64,000 nt of DNA from Pectobacterium punjabense (GCF_012427845.1 NZ_CP038498.1:3286001-3350000), one strand, 5' to 3'. Counted from the first letter of the stretch, positions 38,322-48,561 are shown. Numbers and translations: made by a program. Notes: generated from the sequence alone by a model not told the origin.

Positions 38322-39629
38322 ATGAAAAGAAAACTGCTGACGACATCCATTGCCCTGAGTCTGGCAATGCTAGCAACCCCTTCTTATTCTGTTGATTTTT
38401 CAGGGTACTTCCGTTCTGGCGTGGGGGCTTCAAACCACGGAAAACAACAGGCGGCCGATAAAAGCTATGTAGGAAGATTAGGTAACGAAGATGACACCTA
38501 CGGCGAAATCCAATTAGGGCAGCAGCTGTATAACGAAAATGGGAAAACGTTTTACTTCGACAGTATGATTTCCATGTTCTCTAATGGCTCGAACGACAAT
38601 GAAACCACAAAAAATGACGACGCCGAGTTTGGCCTGCGCCAGTTGAACCTTCAGGCGAAGGGCTTTGTTCCTGGTCTGCCAGATGCCACCGTCTGGGCAG
38701 GGAAACGTTATTATCAGCGTCATGATTTGCACATCATCGATACCAAATACTGGAATATCTCCGGTGCGGGTGCCGGGATCGAAAACATCAAAGCGGGTGA
38801 AGGTGCGTTCTCATTTGCCTGGATTCGTGCTGATGCAGAGAACATGAACATCGATTGTGGTAATAGCTTGAACAGTCAGGAATGTCAAAGCAGAACAGAC
38901 ACCTACGACGATCTGAATATCAACTATCTGGACGCACGCTATGCGGGCTGGAAGCCGTGGGACGGTGCCTGGACAGAATTCGGTATCTCCTACGCGATGC
39001 CAAATGAAGCGGATACCCAGAAAAACATCTTCCTCGCAGAAGGACAGAAATTCGATCCTAAAAACTCGATGATGATCACGGGCGAGCTCAGCCACTATTT
39101 CTCTGGCCTCAAATCTAACCAGAAACTGGTGCTGCAATATGCCGACAAAGGGCTGGCACATAACATGGTCGATCAGGGCGGCGGCTGGTATGACGTCTGG
39201 AGCATCAACGACAGCGCCAAAGGCTATCGCGTCATTCAGGCAGGTGACCTGCCAATCACCGATCATATTTCCCTTAGCCACGTGTTGACCTACGGTAAAG
39301 CGGATGAAATCAGCCGCTGGCGCGACAGCACAGAGTTATTGTCTGCAGTAGGACGCGGCCAATATGCCTGGACCAAGAACCAGAAAACCTATCTGGAAGT
39401 GGGTGCATATCAGAAAAAAGACAGCTGGAAAGCGGGTACAGAAACCAAATACAGTGGTGAAAAATACACGCTGGCACACGCCTTCAGTGCCGATATTCCC
39501 ATGCTGACACGCCCGGAACTGCGCTTCTTCGTGTCTTACCAAAACCGTGGAAATGAAAACCGCAACACCTTCAACGACGATCGCAGCAATGCAGTGAACT
39601 TCGGTATTCAAGCGGAAGCCTGGTGGTAA
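38322..39629 (+). CDS. ganL: Galactan oligosaccharide porin GanL (LamB family)
   Basis: 435 residues from ATG 38322 ([20 protein letters not shown]), a clear signal peptide cleaved near SYS-VDF; GAAAGG precedes it. [29 protein letters not shown] and [20 protein letters not shown] are maltoporin-family landmarks, and the C terminus ends in the outer-membrane signature AEAWW. In D. dadantii GanL is required for growth on galactan. It takes up oligogalactans across the outer membrane. Own terminator follows. Confidence 0.92.
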   Translation: MKRKLLTTSIALSLAMLATPSYSVDFSGYFRSGVGASNHGKQQAADKSYVGRLGNEDDTYGEIQLGQQLYNENGKTFYFDSMISMFSNGSNDNETTKNDDAEFGLRQLNLQAKGFVPGLPDATVWAGKRYYQRHDLHIIDTKYWNISGAGAGIENIKAGEGAFSFAWIRADAENMNIDCGNSLNSQECQSRTDTYDDLNINYLDARYAGWKPWDGAWTEFGISYAMPNEADTQKNIFLAEGQKFDPKNSMMITGELSHYFSGLKSNQKLVLQYADKGLAHNMVDQGGGWYDVWSINDSAKGYRVIQAGDLPITDHISLSHVLTYGKADEISRWRDSTELLSAVGRGQYAWTKNQKTYLEVGAYQKKDSWKAGTETKYSGEKYTLAHAFSADIPMLTRPELRFFVSYQNRGNENRNTFNDDRSNAVNFGIQAEAWW

Positions 39630-39681
39630 TACGTCTCTAACCCTCAACCCGACGGGCTCATCATTCCCGTCGGTATTTCCC

Positions 39682-39708
39682 AAAAGGCTTTCTTCGGAGA
39701 GCCTTTTT
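39682..39708 (+). terminator. Terminator after ganL
   Basis: AAAAGGCTTTC-TTCG-GAGAGCCTTTTT: a stem with a stable tetraloop and a T run. Confidence 0.9.
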
Positions 39709-39766
39709 CCATTGCGAGTAACACTCACTATCCAATTTTCACTGCATCATGTGCGGTAGTACGAAA

Positions 39767-40015
39767 GTTTCGTGCGTGTTAACTACCACTCCAATCTGTA
39801 ATTTCACCACACGCCCGACAAGGCGCGCTCAATCGCCGCAGCGCCTTGACCACTGGCTTTTCGGCGCTAATTACGTCGCTACGCGATACCTTCGGCGTTC
39901 GTGACCGCTATTCGGGCCGTCAGTGACGCGTTCCAGACGCGGCACTGCCTTTCGCGGCGTCCATGCCGCTCACCCGGCGGTCACGTCCACCTCAGCGCAA
40001 TTTTTTACGCCTGGA
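39767..40015 (+). repeat. Mosaic intergenic repeat, copy B
   Basis: Starts GTTTCGTGCG, then CGCCCGAC at 39812 followed at once by the hairpin AAGGCGC/GCGCCTT, then GCGGCGTCCATGCCGCTCAC at 39954 and AATTTTTTACGCC near 40000. The same blocks in the same order occur in copy C (reverse strand, 49.1-49.4 kb), and the first two in copy A (59.7 kb). No open frame. Confidence 0.7.
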
Positions 40016-40133
40016 ACACACAGAACAGCGGCATATTTCACAATAGAGGATTTATAAATGGCAGAACCAACGCCCGCTAAGGGCGCTGTTTATGTTTAGT
40101 AGGGATTTTGACTATTTAAATTCAGCGACTTAA

Positions 40134-41216
40134 CTACGCACTGATACGCAAGCCATCGGCGTTGAACACCAGACAGTTAGCAGGAGAGAAGAACACCTCA
40201 ATATGTTCATACGGCTTGAAGGCGCTGTCGCCTGCCAGCAGCAGCTTGAAGTTATCAATCCCGCAGCATTGGCCGAACAGATAGGTGCTATTGCCTAAAC
40301 GCTCGACGACCTCACAGCCGAATGACAGCCGAATCCCCTCGCCTTCCGGTGAAACGTGTTCTGGCCGTAGCCCCAGCGTAATCGTGCTCCCAGCGCTCAG
40401 CTCACTGGTGCGAACCGGCAGTTCAAGCTGTAGCTGCTCGGCGGCATTGACCGTCAGGCTATCCGGCGTCCAGTCGATGACCTGCGCAGGCAGGAAATTC
40501 ATTTTTGGCGAGCCGATAAAACCCGCGACAAACTGGTTAACCGGATGATAGTAAAGCTCCATCGGCGATCCAACCTGTTCAACTTTTCCGTAATTCATTA
40601 CTACGATTTTGTCAGCCAGCGTCATGGCTTCGACCTGATCGTGCGTTACGTAGATCATGGTCGTTTTCAATTCCTGATGCAGCTTGGCAATATGCAACCG
40701 CATATCCACGCGCAACTCCGCATCAAGGTTCGACAGCGGTTCATCAAACAGGAACACTTTCGGATTACGTACGATCGCACGCCCTATCGCCACACGCTGA
40801 CGCTGGCCGCCTGACAACTCTTTCGGCTTGCGCTCCAGCAGGTGAGACAATTGCAGCGTCTTCGCCACCATCTCAATCTGGTGCTTAATCTGGTCTTTCG
40901 GGACACCATTAACACGCAGGCCGTAGCCCATATTCTCAGCGACGGTCATGTGCGGGTATAGCGCATAGGATTGGAACACCATGGCAACGCCACGATGCGC
41001 GGGGGCAACATCATTCACTATCGCATTATCAATCATGATTTCACCGCCTGTGACATCTTCCAGTCCGGCAATCATTCTTAGCAACGTCGACTTACCGCAG
41101 CCAGACGGCCCAACAAAAACGGCGAACTCTCCATCTGCAATCGTCAGATTCACATCGTGAAGCGTAATCGTTTTGCCAAAATGCTTACTAACTTTATCCA
41201 ACTGGATCGACGCCAT
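40134..41216 (-). CDS. ganK: Galactan oligosaccharide ABC transporter ATPase GanK (MsmX/MalK type)
   Basis: 360 residues from ATG 41216 ([20 protein letters not shown]), with AGAGGT upstream; the longer frame from 41267 is not needed. Walker [10 protein letters not shown], signature LSGGQRQR, Walker [13 protein letters not shown], switch VTHDQVEAM, and a C-terminal MalK-like regulatory domain (LGLRPEHV). Energises GanFG. Transcribed away from ganEFGAB from a shared, operator-rich region. Confidence 0.93.
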   Translation of the reverse strand: MASIQLDKVSKHFGKTITLHDVNLTIADGEFAVFVGPSGCGKSTLLRMIAGLEDVTGGEIMIDNAIVNDVAPAHRGVAMVFQSYALYPHMTVAENMGYGLRVNGVPKDQIKHQIEMVAKTLQLSHLLERKPKELSGGQRQRVAIGRAIVRNPKVFLFDEPLSNLDAELRVDMRLHIAKLHQELKTTMIYVTHDQVEAMTLADKIVVMNYGKVEQVGSPMELYYHPVNQFVAGFIGSPKMNFLPAQVIDWTPDSLTVNAAEQLQLELPVRTSELSAGSTITLGLRPEHVSPEGEGIRLSFGCEVVERLGNSTYLFGQCCGIDNFKLLLAGDSAFKPYEHIEVFFSPANCLVFNADGLRISA

Positions 41217-41375
41217 AACGGTAACCTCTTGATAATTTTGCTTTTCAGGATATAAGCGCTGAGTCACAACGGCCCAGTGGTCGTCTACTCAAAATGGCTC
41301 GGCAGCCCTTCCAGACGTATCAGCATCCGGCCAGGCTGACCTGCACGCTGGTCATAATCGCAATATAACAGCATG

Positions 41376-41391
41376 GTGTAACCGTTTGCAC
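41376..41391. promoter_or_regulatory. GalR operator between ganK and ganE (site 1)
   Basis: GTGTAACCGTTTGCAC matches GTGTAANCGNTTACAC with one change, itself common in E. coli gal sites. Confidence 0.75.
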
Positions 41392-41408
41392 AAACAGGGG
41401 GTTACTTT

Positions 41409-41424
41409 TGTGCATAAGATCACA
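41409..41424. promoter_or_regulatory. CRP site upstream of ganE
   Basis: TGTGC-ATAAGA-TCACA: nine of ten core bases match. It lies 18 bases from GalR site 1, a typical repressor/activator arrangement. Confidence 0.6.
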
Positions 41425-41481
41425 GCCTTTACATGTTTCACTGGCAGACGTGGCGCACTCTGCTTAATGTAATCGCCACTG

Positions 41482-41496
41482 GTGTAACCGTTACCC
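41482..41496. promoter_or_regulatory. GalR-like operator (site 2), compressed
   Basis: GTGTAACCGTTACCC looks like the GalR palindrome with one central base missing. Confidence 0.5.
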
Positions 41497-41602
41497 TACT
41501 TTGTGGAAAACGCACAATAAAGCGTCAAGCGCCACACAGCGACGATCACCACACAACGCGTACGGTTAGATGTCTCATTCCCTGCTGTGTACTGCCGTGT
41601 GA

Positions 41603-41614
41603 TGTAACGTTACA
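41603..41614. promoter_or_regulatory. GalR-like palindrome (site 3), compressed
   Basis: TGTAACGTTACA is a perfect 12-bp palindrome with the arms of a GalR site but two central bases fewer. About 90 bases before ganE. Confidence 0.45.
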
Positions 41615-41705
41615 CCAACATCGCACAGGGACGACAAAAACGGCGAAAGCGGAAAGTACGTGACGATTTCCTACCATGATTGGCCCACCAGGGCTTTGAG
41701 GACTA

Positions 41706-42941
41706 ATGATGAAAATGAAAACGCTGACTACCGTCATCATGATTTCACTGGGTATCACTGGCGTGCTCAGCAAATCAGCGCTGGCAGCCGACAAAGAACT
41801 TCTGGTATGGGAAGATATCAAGAAATCAGACGGCATTGCCGATGCGATAAAAGCCTTTGAAAAACAAAACAATGTAAAAATCAAAGTGCTGGAAACACCT
41901 TACGCTCAACAGATTGAGAAACTCCGTCTGGATGGCCCTGCGGGGATCGGCCCAGATGTGATAGTGATGCCACACGATCAGGTTGGCACCGCTGTGGTTC
42001 AGGGATTAATTAGCGAATTGACGTTGGATCAGACATTCCTGTCGAGTTTCACCAAACCCGCACTGGAAGCACAAACCTACAACGGTAAGCTGTATGGCGT
42101 GCCGAAAGCGGTTGAAACCACCGTACTGGTGTACAACAAAGATCTGATGCCACAGCCGCCGGAAAAATTCGACGACCTGTTCGCCTTCTCCAAACAGCAA
42201 CGTGCCGAAGGTCGCTATGGTTTGTTGGCGAAATTTGATGAGATTTATTACGCCTATGGCGTCATCGCCGGGATGGGCGGCTACATCTTCGGCCAAAACA
42301 GCAACGGTTCACCGAATGTCAAAGACCTCGGTCTGGATAAACAAGCCACCATCGATGCCGTCAACTACATCAAGAAATTCTACGCTGATGGCCTGTTCCC
42401 GCCGGGCATCGTCGGTGAAACCGGCGCTAACGCCATCGACTCCCTGTTTACCGAGAAAAAAGCCGCTGCCGTGATTACCGGTCCGTGGGCGTTTCAACCG
42501 TACAAAAACGCGGGCGTAAACTATGGCGTAGCACCACTGCCGCTGTTGCCAAACGGTGAACACCCGCGTTCACTGCTGGGCGTAAAAGGCTACAGCATCT
42601 CCACCTACTCCAAGAACAAAGAGCTGGCACAGAAATTCATTGAGTTCATCAATCAGCCGGAATACGCCAAAGTTCGCTTCCAGTTGACCGGTGAAATCCC
42701 ACCGATTGCCGCACTGGTTGACGATCCACTGATTAAAGATGACGAAAAATCTCGTGCTGTCGCGATCCAGTCTGGTTATGCCGTCCCTATGCCGAGCGTA
42801 CCGGAAATGCAGGAAGTCTGGACGCCAGCCAACAGCGCGCTGCAATTGAGCGTGACGGGCAAGCAGGACACCAAAGCGGCGCTGGAATCCGCCGTGAAGG
42901 TAATAAAAATGCAGATCGAAGCTAACCACAGTAACCAGTAA
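41706..42941 (+). CDS. ganE: Galactan oligosaccharide-binding protein GanE
   Basis: 411 residues. MalE-type periplasmic binding protein (family 1) with a signal peptide of about 28 residues ending SALA-AD. ELLVWEDIKKSDGIADAIKA at the mature start and GPDVIVMPHDQVGT, YGVPKAVETTVLVYNKDL, AVITGPWAF are family hallmarks. ATG 41706 has GAGGAC upstream; two further in-frame ATGs follow closely. First gene of ganEFGAB, controlled by GalR-like and CRP sites. Confidence 0.93.
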   Translation: MMKMKTLTTVIMISLGITGVLSKSALAADKELLVWEDIKKSDGIADAIKAFEKQNNVKIKVLETPYAQQIEKLRLDGPAGIGPDVIVMPHDQVGTAVVQGLISELTLDQTFLSSFTKPALEAQTYNGKLYGVPKAVETTVLVYNKDLMPQPPEKFDDLFAFSKQQRAEGRYGLLAKFDEIYYAYGVIAGMGGYIFGQNSNGSPNVKDLGLDKQATIDAVNYIKKFYADGLFPPGIVGETGANAIDSLFTEKKAAAVITGPWAFQPYKNAGVNYGVAPLPLLPNGEHPRSLLGVKGYSISTYSKNKELAQKFIEFINQPEYAKVRFQLTGEIPPIAALVDDPLIKDDEKSRAVAIQSGYAVPMPSVPEMQEVWTPANSALQLSVTGKQDTKAALESAVKVIKMQIEANHSNQ

Positions 42942-43041
42942 ACCACTGCTCCACCGTGGGTCAACATGGGTTCCCCCTGTTTATCCCCACTAAATATCGG
43001 GATGCGGGGATACCCATGTTTTTAAGAAAATGGAGGTAGAT

Positions 43042-44346
43042 GTGACCGTCAACGCCAGCGGCCTTACGCCACAAGAAAGAGGACATCGCCACGCCAGAAC
43101 AGCGGTATTGCTGGCGCTCGTCCCCGGACTCGGACAGATTTATAATCGCCAGTTCGTCAAAGGCGCGCTTTTCTCTATCGTCATGGTTTGCTTCATCGGC
43201 ATATTCCATGATTTCCTGCAAAATGGCGCTTGGGGGCTTATCACGCTGGGCACCGAGTTGCCACGCGATCACTCTATTTTTCTTCTGGCAAAAGGCATTA
43301 TCAGTGTGATCGTCGCCGCCTTTGGCGTCGGCGTCTACTATTGCAGCCTGCGTGATGCCTACGTGTGCGGAGCCAGACGTGATAAAGGCCTGCCGTTGAA
43401 CAGCGTGAAGAAGCAATATCAGATGCTGTTGAGCGAAGGCTTCCCTTATCTGATGATCACACCGGGCTTTATTCTGCTGGTCTTTGTCGTGGTTTTCCCG
43501 ATTATTTTCGGCTTCTCCATTGCCTTTACCAACTACAACCTCTATCACACGCCGCCCGCCAAGCTGGTCGACTGGGTGGGGATGACGAATTTCATCAATA
43601 TCTTCCGGCTTGACCTCTGGCGGTCCACATTCTTTGACGTGCTGCAATGGACGGTAATTTGGACGCTGATTGCGACCACACTTCAGTGCGCTGTGGGTAT
43701 CCTGCTGGCGATTTTGGTGAACCAAAAAGGACTACGTTTTAAACCGCTGATTCGCACCATCCTGATCCTGCCGTGGGCAGTACCGGGTTTCGTCACCATT
43801 CTGGTCTTCGCGGGGATGTTTAACGAAACGTTTGGTGTAATCAATAACGGCATTCTGGCCGCGCTGGGGATTGAGCCTAAAGCGTGGATGACCGATCCGT
43901 TCTGGACCAAGACCGCGCTGATTCTGATGCAAACCTGGTTAGGCTTTCCGTTTGTGTTCGCCATGACCACCGGCGTATTGCAGGCTATTCCTGATGATTT
44001 GTACGAAGCCGCGACCATTGACGGAGCCAGCAGTTGGTACAAGCTGACCACCATCACGCTGCCGCTGGTACTCTACTCCATTGCGCCGATCATCATCACG
44101 CAGTACACGTTCAACTTTAATAATTTCAACATCATCTATCTGTTCAACAACGGTGGACCGGCGGTAATCGGCTCCAACGCGGGCGGGACGGATATTCTGG
44201 TGTCCTGGATTTATAAGCTGACCATGTCTTCTTCCCAATATGCGATCGCAGCCAGCATCACCATTTTGCTGTCGATCTTTGTCGTGGGAATCGCGCTGTG
44301 GCAGTTCCGTGCCACCAATTCCTTCAAACAAGACAACATGGCATAG
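43042..44346 (+). CDS. ganF: Galactan oligosaccharide ABC transporter permease GanF (MalF type)
   Basis: 434 residues from GTG 43042, which has GGAGG six bases upstream; the ATG at 43030 overlaps that ribosome-binding site and is less likely. MalF-type permease with extra N-terminal helices (GHRHARTAVLLALVPGLGQI, FSIVMVCFIGIFHDF). The EAA loop is YEAATIDGASSWYKLTTITL near residue 323. Inner membrane, pairs with GanG and GanK. Confidence 0.92.
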   Translation: MTVNASGLTPQERGHRHARTAVLLALVPGLGQIYNRQFVKGALFSIVMVCFIGIFHDFLQNGAWGLITLGTELPRDHSIFLLAKGIISVIVAAFGVGVYYCSLRDAYVCGARRDKGLPLNSVKKQYQMLLSEGFPYLMITPGFILLVFVVVFPIIFGFSIAFTNYNLYHTPPAKLVDWVGMTNFINIFRLDLWRSTFFDVLQWTVIWTLIATTLQCAVGILLAILVNQKGLRFKPLIRTILILPWAVPGFVTILVFAGMFNETFGVINNGILAALGIEPKAWMTDPFWTKTALILMQTWLGFPFVFAMTTGVLQAIPDDLYEAATIDGASSWYKLTTITLPLVLYSIAPIIITQYTFNFNNFNIIYLFNNGGPAVIGSNAGGTDILVSWIYKLTMSSSQYAIAASITILLSIFVVGIALWQFRATNSFKQDNMA

Positions 44347-44358
44347 GAAAGCGCGCAG

Positions 44359-45207
44359 ATGAAAAAACATAGCGTTAAACGCCAAAATTTTATCAAACTT
44401 GGCCTGACCTACCTGCTGCTGACGATTGTGGCCATCATCATTATTTACCCGCTGATCTGGACGGTTGGTGCATCGTTAAATCCCGGCAGCAGCCTGCTCA
44501 ACACCTCAATCATCCCGGATAACTTCTCCTTCATTCACTATGAGGAGCTGTTCAACGGCCAGATTGACTATGCCGCCTGGTACTGGAACTCGATGAAAAT
44601 CAGCTTCCTAACTATGGTTCTGACGCTCATCAGCGTCAGTTTCACCGCGTATTCCTTCTCGCGCTTCCGCTTTCGCGGCCGTCAGAACGGGCTGATGCTG
44701 TTTCTGCTGTTGCAGATGATTCCGCAGTTCTCTGCCCTGATCGCCATCTTCGTACTGGCGCAGATGCTGGGGCTGGTGAACAGCCATATCGCCCTCGTAC
44801 TGGTTTACGTCGGCGGTATGATCCCGATGAATACCTATCTGATGAAAGGCTATCTGGATGCCATTCCGAAAGATCTGGATGAGTCCGCGCGTATGGACGG
44901 TGCAGGCAACTTCCGCATCTTTATTGAGATCATTATGCCGCTGTCCAAGCCAATCATCGCGGTCATTGCCCTGTTCTCGTTCACTGGCCCGCTGGGTGAT
45001 TTCATTCTCTCCAGCACCATTCTGCGCACACCGGATCAATACACGCTACCTATCGGGCTGTACAACCTGGTCGCACAGAAAATGGGCGCTAGCTACACCA
45101 CCTACGCCGCCGGAGCCGTGCTGATCGCGGTGCCGGTCGCCATTCTTTATCTTTCATTGCAAAAATACTTTGTCTCCGGCCTGACGTCTGGCGGAACCAA
45201 AGGATAA
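44359..45207 (+). CDS. ganG: Galactan oligosaccharide ABC transporter permease GanG (MalG type)
   Basis: 282 residues, six membrane segments, first LTYLLLTIVAIIIIYPLIWT. The EAA loop is DESARMDGAGNFRIFIEIIM near residue 175. It starts 12 bases after ganF and is followed 35 bases later by ganA in the same operon. Confidence 0.93.
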   Translation: MKKHSVKRQNFIKLGLTYLLLTIVAIIIIYPLIWTVGASLNPGSSLLNTSIIPDNFSFIHYEELFNGQIDYAAWYWNSMKISFLTMVLTLISVSFTAYSFSRFRFRGRQNGLMLFLLLQMIPQFSALIAIFVLAQMLGLVNSHIALVLVYVGGMIPMNTYLMKGYLDAIPKDLDESARMDGAGNFRIFIEIIMPLSKPIIAVIALFSFTGPLGDFILSSTILRTPDQYTLPIGLYNLVAQKMGASYTTYAAGAVLIAVPVAILYLSLQKYFVSGLTSGGTKG

Positions 45208-45242
45208 TTACTCAACATCTGTACCTATTCCAGGAACGTAAA

Positions 45243-46460
45243 ATGAAAATGAAAAAACGCGTACTGATGGCCGCCATGTTGGCAACTGGCCTGTTGACCT
45301 TCTCCCTGCCGCAAACCCTGTATGCCGCAGAAAATGTGACGATCAATAAGTTGACGAATGTCCCTGCCGATTTCATTAAAGGCGCGGATATCTCCATGCT
45401 GAACGAGGTGGAAAAGCACGGCGGAAAATTTTATGACGAGCATGGCAAACAGAAAGACGCCATGCTGATCCTGAAAGAAAACGGCATTAACTATATCCGT
45501 CTACGCATCTGGAACGATCCGAAAGATGCTGCGGGCAACGGCTATGGCGGCGGCAACAACGATCTGGCCACCACGCTGGCGCTGGCTAAACGCGCCAAAG
45601 CGAACAGTATGAAAGTGCTGCTGGATTTTCACTACAGCGATTTCTGGACCGATCCGGCTCACCAAAACAAGCCTAAAGCGTGGTCAGGCCTCAACGTGGA
45701 ACAGCTCACCACTGCCGTACATGACTACACCAAAGCCACGATTAGCGAATTTCAAAAAGCGGGCGTCATGCCGGATATGGTGCAGATCGGTAACGAACTG
45801 AACGGCGGGATGCTGTGGCCAGAAGGAAAAAGCTGGGGCCAGGGTGGCGGCGAGTTCGATCGCCTCGCGGCGCTGCTGAAAGCCGGCATTCAGGGCGTGA
45901 AGGACGTACAAGGCGCGAATAACGTCAAAATCATGCTACATCTGGCAGAAGGCACCAAAAACGATACCTTTATCTGGTGGTTTGATGAAATCGTCAAACG
46001 CAATGTTCCATTCGATGTCATCGGTGCCTCATTCTACACCTACTGGAACGGCCCCATCAGCGCGTTGCAGTACAACATGAACGACGTCACCAAGCGCTAC
46101 AATAAAGACATCATCGTGGTTGAAGCCGCCTATGCCTATACGCTGGAAAATTGCGATAACGCGGAAAATAGCTTCCAGCAGAAAGAGCTGGATGCGGGCG
46201 GCTATCCGGCTTCCGTTCAGGGTCAGGCCAATTACCTGCACGATCTGATGCAAAGCGTCATCAACGTGCCCAATCAGCGCGGCAAAGGCATCTTCTACTG
46301 GGAGCCAATCTGGCTGCCGACCCCCGGCGCAACCTGGGCCACGAAAGCGGGCATGAAATACAACAATGACGAATGGAAGGAAGGCAACGCACGGGAAAAT
46401 CAGGCGCTGTTCGACTGCAAAGGCAACGTACTGCCTTCCATCAAAGTATTTAAGCCGTAA
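45243..46460 (+). CDS. ganA: Arabinogalactan endo-beta-1,4-galactanase GanA (GH53)
   Basis: 405 residues with a signal peptide (MKMKKRVLMAAMLATGLLTF, cleavage near LYA-AEN). GH53 blocks: FIKGADISML, INYIRLRIWNDP, VLLDFHYSDFWTDPAHQNKP, the acid/base Glu185 in QIGNELNGG and the nucleophile Glu294 in VVVEAAYAY. Cuts beta-1,4-galactan to short oligomers; in D. dadantii GanA is periplasmic. Placed after the transporter genes it serves. Confidence 0.95.
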   Translation: MKMKKRVLMAAMLATGLLTFSLPQTLYAAENVTINKLTNVPADFIKGADISMLNEVEKHGGKFYDEHGKQKDAMLILKENGINYIRLRIWNDPKDAAGNGYGGGNNDLATTLALAKRAKANSMKVLLDFHYSDFWTDPAHQNKPKAWSGLNVEQLTTAVHDYTKATISEFQKAGVMPDMVQIGNELNGGMLWPEGKSWGQGGGEFDRLAALLKAGIQGVKDVQGANNVKIMLHLAEGTKNDTFIWWFDEIVKRNVPFDVIGASFYTYWNGPISALQYNMNDVTKRYNKDIIVVEAAYAYTLENCDNAENSFQQKELDAGGYPASVQGQANYLHDLMQSVINVPNQRGKGIFYWEPIWLPTPGATWATKAGMKYNNDEWKEGNARENQALFDCKGNVLPSIKVFKP

Positions 46461-46500
46461 ACCGTATTCAACACGTCGACAACCCGTTTAGGAGAGAACG

Positions 46501-48561
46501 ATGTTCAAATTTCCCCCGCTAAGCAGCAAGGTGCCTGTTCTACTGCACGGCGCTGACTATAACCCTGACCAATGGCTGGATGACCCAGAGGTACTGGAAA
46601 AAGACATTGAGATGATGAAGCAAACTCAGTGCAACGTCATGTCAGTGGGGATTTTCAGCTGGTCCGGGCTTGAACCGGAAGAAGGTCGTTATGAATTTGG
46701 CTGGCTGGACGGCATCCTCGATACGTTGTATGCCAATGGGATCTTCGTTTTTCTGGCAACACCCAGCGGTGCCCGCCCGGCCTGGCTATCGCAGAAATAC
46801 CCTGACGTGCTGCGCGTGGGCAGCAACCGCGTACGGGCGCTGCACGGCGGTCGCCACAACCATTGCCTAAGTTCGCCGAACTATCGCGAAAAAGTAAAAC
46901 AAATGAACACCCAGTTGGCAAAACGCTACTCGCACCATCCTGCGGTGATCGGCTGGCATATTTCTAATGAATACGGCGGCGAGTGCCACTGCGATACCTG
47001 TCGCAGCACCTTCCAAAGCTGGCTGAAAGCACGCTACGGCACGATAGACGCGTTGAATAAAGCGTGGTGGAGCACCTTCTGGAGTCATACCTATACCGAC
47101 TGGTCGCAGTTAGAACCGCCATCCCCCATCGGTGAAGTCTCTATCCACGGTCTGAATCTGGACTGGAAACGCTTTAACACCTCACAGGTCAGTGATTTCT
47201 GTGCGGCAGAAATCGCACCGCTCAAAGCCGAAAATCCGTCTCTGCCAACCACGACGAATTTCATGGAATACTTCTATGATTACGACTACTGGCAGTTAGC
47301 GAAGGTGATCGACTTCATCTCCTGGGACAGCTACCCGCTGTGGCATAACGCAGAAGATGACTGCACGCTGGGTGCCTACACCGCGATGTATCACGACCTG
47401 ATGCGTACGCTAAAAGGCGGCAAGCCTTTCTACCTGATGGAGTCAACGCCGAGCCTGACCAACTGGCAGCCGATCAGCAAACTGAAAAAGCCGGGCATGC
47501 ATATCCTGTCTTCACTTCAGGCTGTCGCACACGGGTCAGACTCCGTGCAGTATTTCCAGTGGCGTAAGAGCCGCGGTTCCGTCGAGAAGTTCCACGGTGC
47601 CGTCGTCGATCATGTCGGGCATATCAACACTCGCGTTGGGCGCGAAGTGCAGGAGTTGGGTGACATCCTCAACAAACTCGCCCCAGTGGCAGGCAGTCGG
47701 GTGGACGCCAAAGTCGCTATCATTTTCGACTGGGAAAGCCGCTGGGCAATGGATAACGCTCAAGGGCCGCGCAACGCAGGCCTGTTCTATGAAAAAACCG
47801 TCACCGATCACTATCGGACATTCTGGGAGCAAGGCGTGGCGGTGGACATCATCAACGCCGATGTCGACCTCAGCGGCTATCAGGTCGTCATTGCACCAAT
47901 GCTTTACATGGTGCGCGATGGCTTTGCCGAACGTGTCGATGCCTTCGTCAAACAGGGCGGCCGCTTCGTCACTACCTACTGGTCTGGCGTCGTCAACGAA
48001 ACCGATCTCTGTCACCAAAACGGCTTCCCTGGTCCGCTGCGTCCGATCATGGGGATCTGGGCGGAAGAAATCGACGGGCTGTACGATCATGAAAGCAACA
48101 GCATCAGCGGTCTGGACGGTAACGAGCAACGCCTGGTCGGCCCGTATCAGGTCACCCACCTGTGCGAGCTGATTCATCTGGAAGGCGCGCGGGCGCTGGC
48201 GACCTATGACAGCGACTTCTATGTCGGACGCCCGGCCGTTACGGTCAATGATTACGGCAAAGGACAGGCTTACTACATCGCATCGCGCAACGATCTCGCT
48301 TTCCAGCGGGATTTCTTCACCACGCTGATACAAACGCTGGATCTACCGCGCGCGCTGCCAATCGATCTGCCTTACGGCATTGTCGCTCATTGTCGTGATG
48401 ACGGGGAAAGCGAGTTTATCTTCGTTCAGAATTACACGGCAACGCCGCAGCACATTACGCTGCCTGCCGCCTACGAAGAAATGACCACGGGTAGCACGCT
48501 TTCAGGGTCTATCGACCTGTCAGGCTACGGCTGCCGGATTCTACGCCGCGCATTACAGTAA
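46501..48561 (+). CDS. ganB: Cytoplasmic beta-galactosidase / exogalactanase GanB (GH42)
   Basis: 686 residues, no signal peptide. GH42 family: HGADYNPDQWLDDPE at the start, acid/base Glu157 in HISNEYGGEC, nucleophile Glu314 in FYLMESTPS, and the zinc-type cysteine cluster CHCDTC after the acid/base. C-terminal trimerisation and beta domains are complete. Hydrolyses imported oligogalactans to galactose for GalK. RBS AGGAGAGA before ATG 46501. Last gene of the gan operon. Confidence 0.95.
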   Translation: MFKFPPLSSKVPVLLHGADYNPDQWLDDPEVLEKDIEMMKQTQCNVMSVGIFSWSGLEPEEGRYEFGWLDGILDTLYANGIFVFLATPSGARPAWLSQKYPDVLRVGSNRVRALHGGRHNHCLSSPNYREKVKQMNTQLAKRYSHHPAVIGWHISNEYGGECHCDTCRSTFQSWLKARYGTIDALNKAWWSTFWSHTYTDWSQLEPPSPIGEVSIHGLNLDWKRFNTSQVSDFCAAEIAPLKAENPSLPTTTNFMEYFYDYDYWQLAKVIDFISWDSYPLWHNAEDDCTLGAYTAMYHDLMRTLKGGKPFYLMESTPSLTNWQPISKLKKPGMHILSSLQAVAHGSDSVQYFQWRKSRGSVEKFHGAVVDHVGHINTRVGREVQELGDILNKLAPVAGSRVDAKVAIIFDWESRWAMDNAQGPRNAGLFYEKTVTDHYRTFWEQGVAVDIINADVDLSGYQVVIAPMLYMVRDGFAERVDAFVKQGGRFVTTYWSGVVNETDLCHQNGFPGPLRPIMGIWAEEIDGLYDHESNSISGLDGNEQRLVGPYQVTHLCELIHLEGARALATYDSDFYVGRPAVTVNDYGKGQAYYIASRNDLAFQRDFFTTLIQTLDLPRALPIDLPYGIVAHCRDDGESEFIFVQNYTATPQHITLPAAYEEMTTGSTLSGSIDLSGYGCRILRRALQ

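Larger units (their letters stand above)
39630..40133. other. Convergent region between ganL and ganK, with a mosaic repeat
   Basis: 504 bases. After the ganL terminator comes a GC-rich, hairpin-dense block (39767-40015) related to segments at 49.1-49.4 kb and 59.7-59.9 kb. The last 120 bases before the ganK stop show nothing recognisable. Confidence 0.7.
41217..41705. other. Divergent control region of ganK and ganEFGAB
   Basis: 489 bases with three GalR-like palindromes and a CRP site, described separately. No supported gene. Confidence 0.75.

Noticed and set aside
39767..40015. CRISPR or tandem-repeat array in the hairpin-rich block after ganL
   Set aside because: The repeated words are inverted pairs within hairpins, not regularly spaced direct repeats with spacers.
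42961..43725. 254-codon open frame antisense to ganF
   Set aside because: It lies wholly over the ganF reading frame, lacks a ribosome-binding site and shows no family motif. GC-rich codon structure produces such antisense frames.
47536..48333. 265-codon open frame antisense to ganB
   Set aside because: Shadow of the GH42 gene, which is complete with both catalytic glutamates; no independent support.
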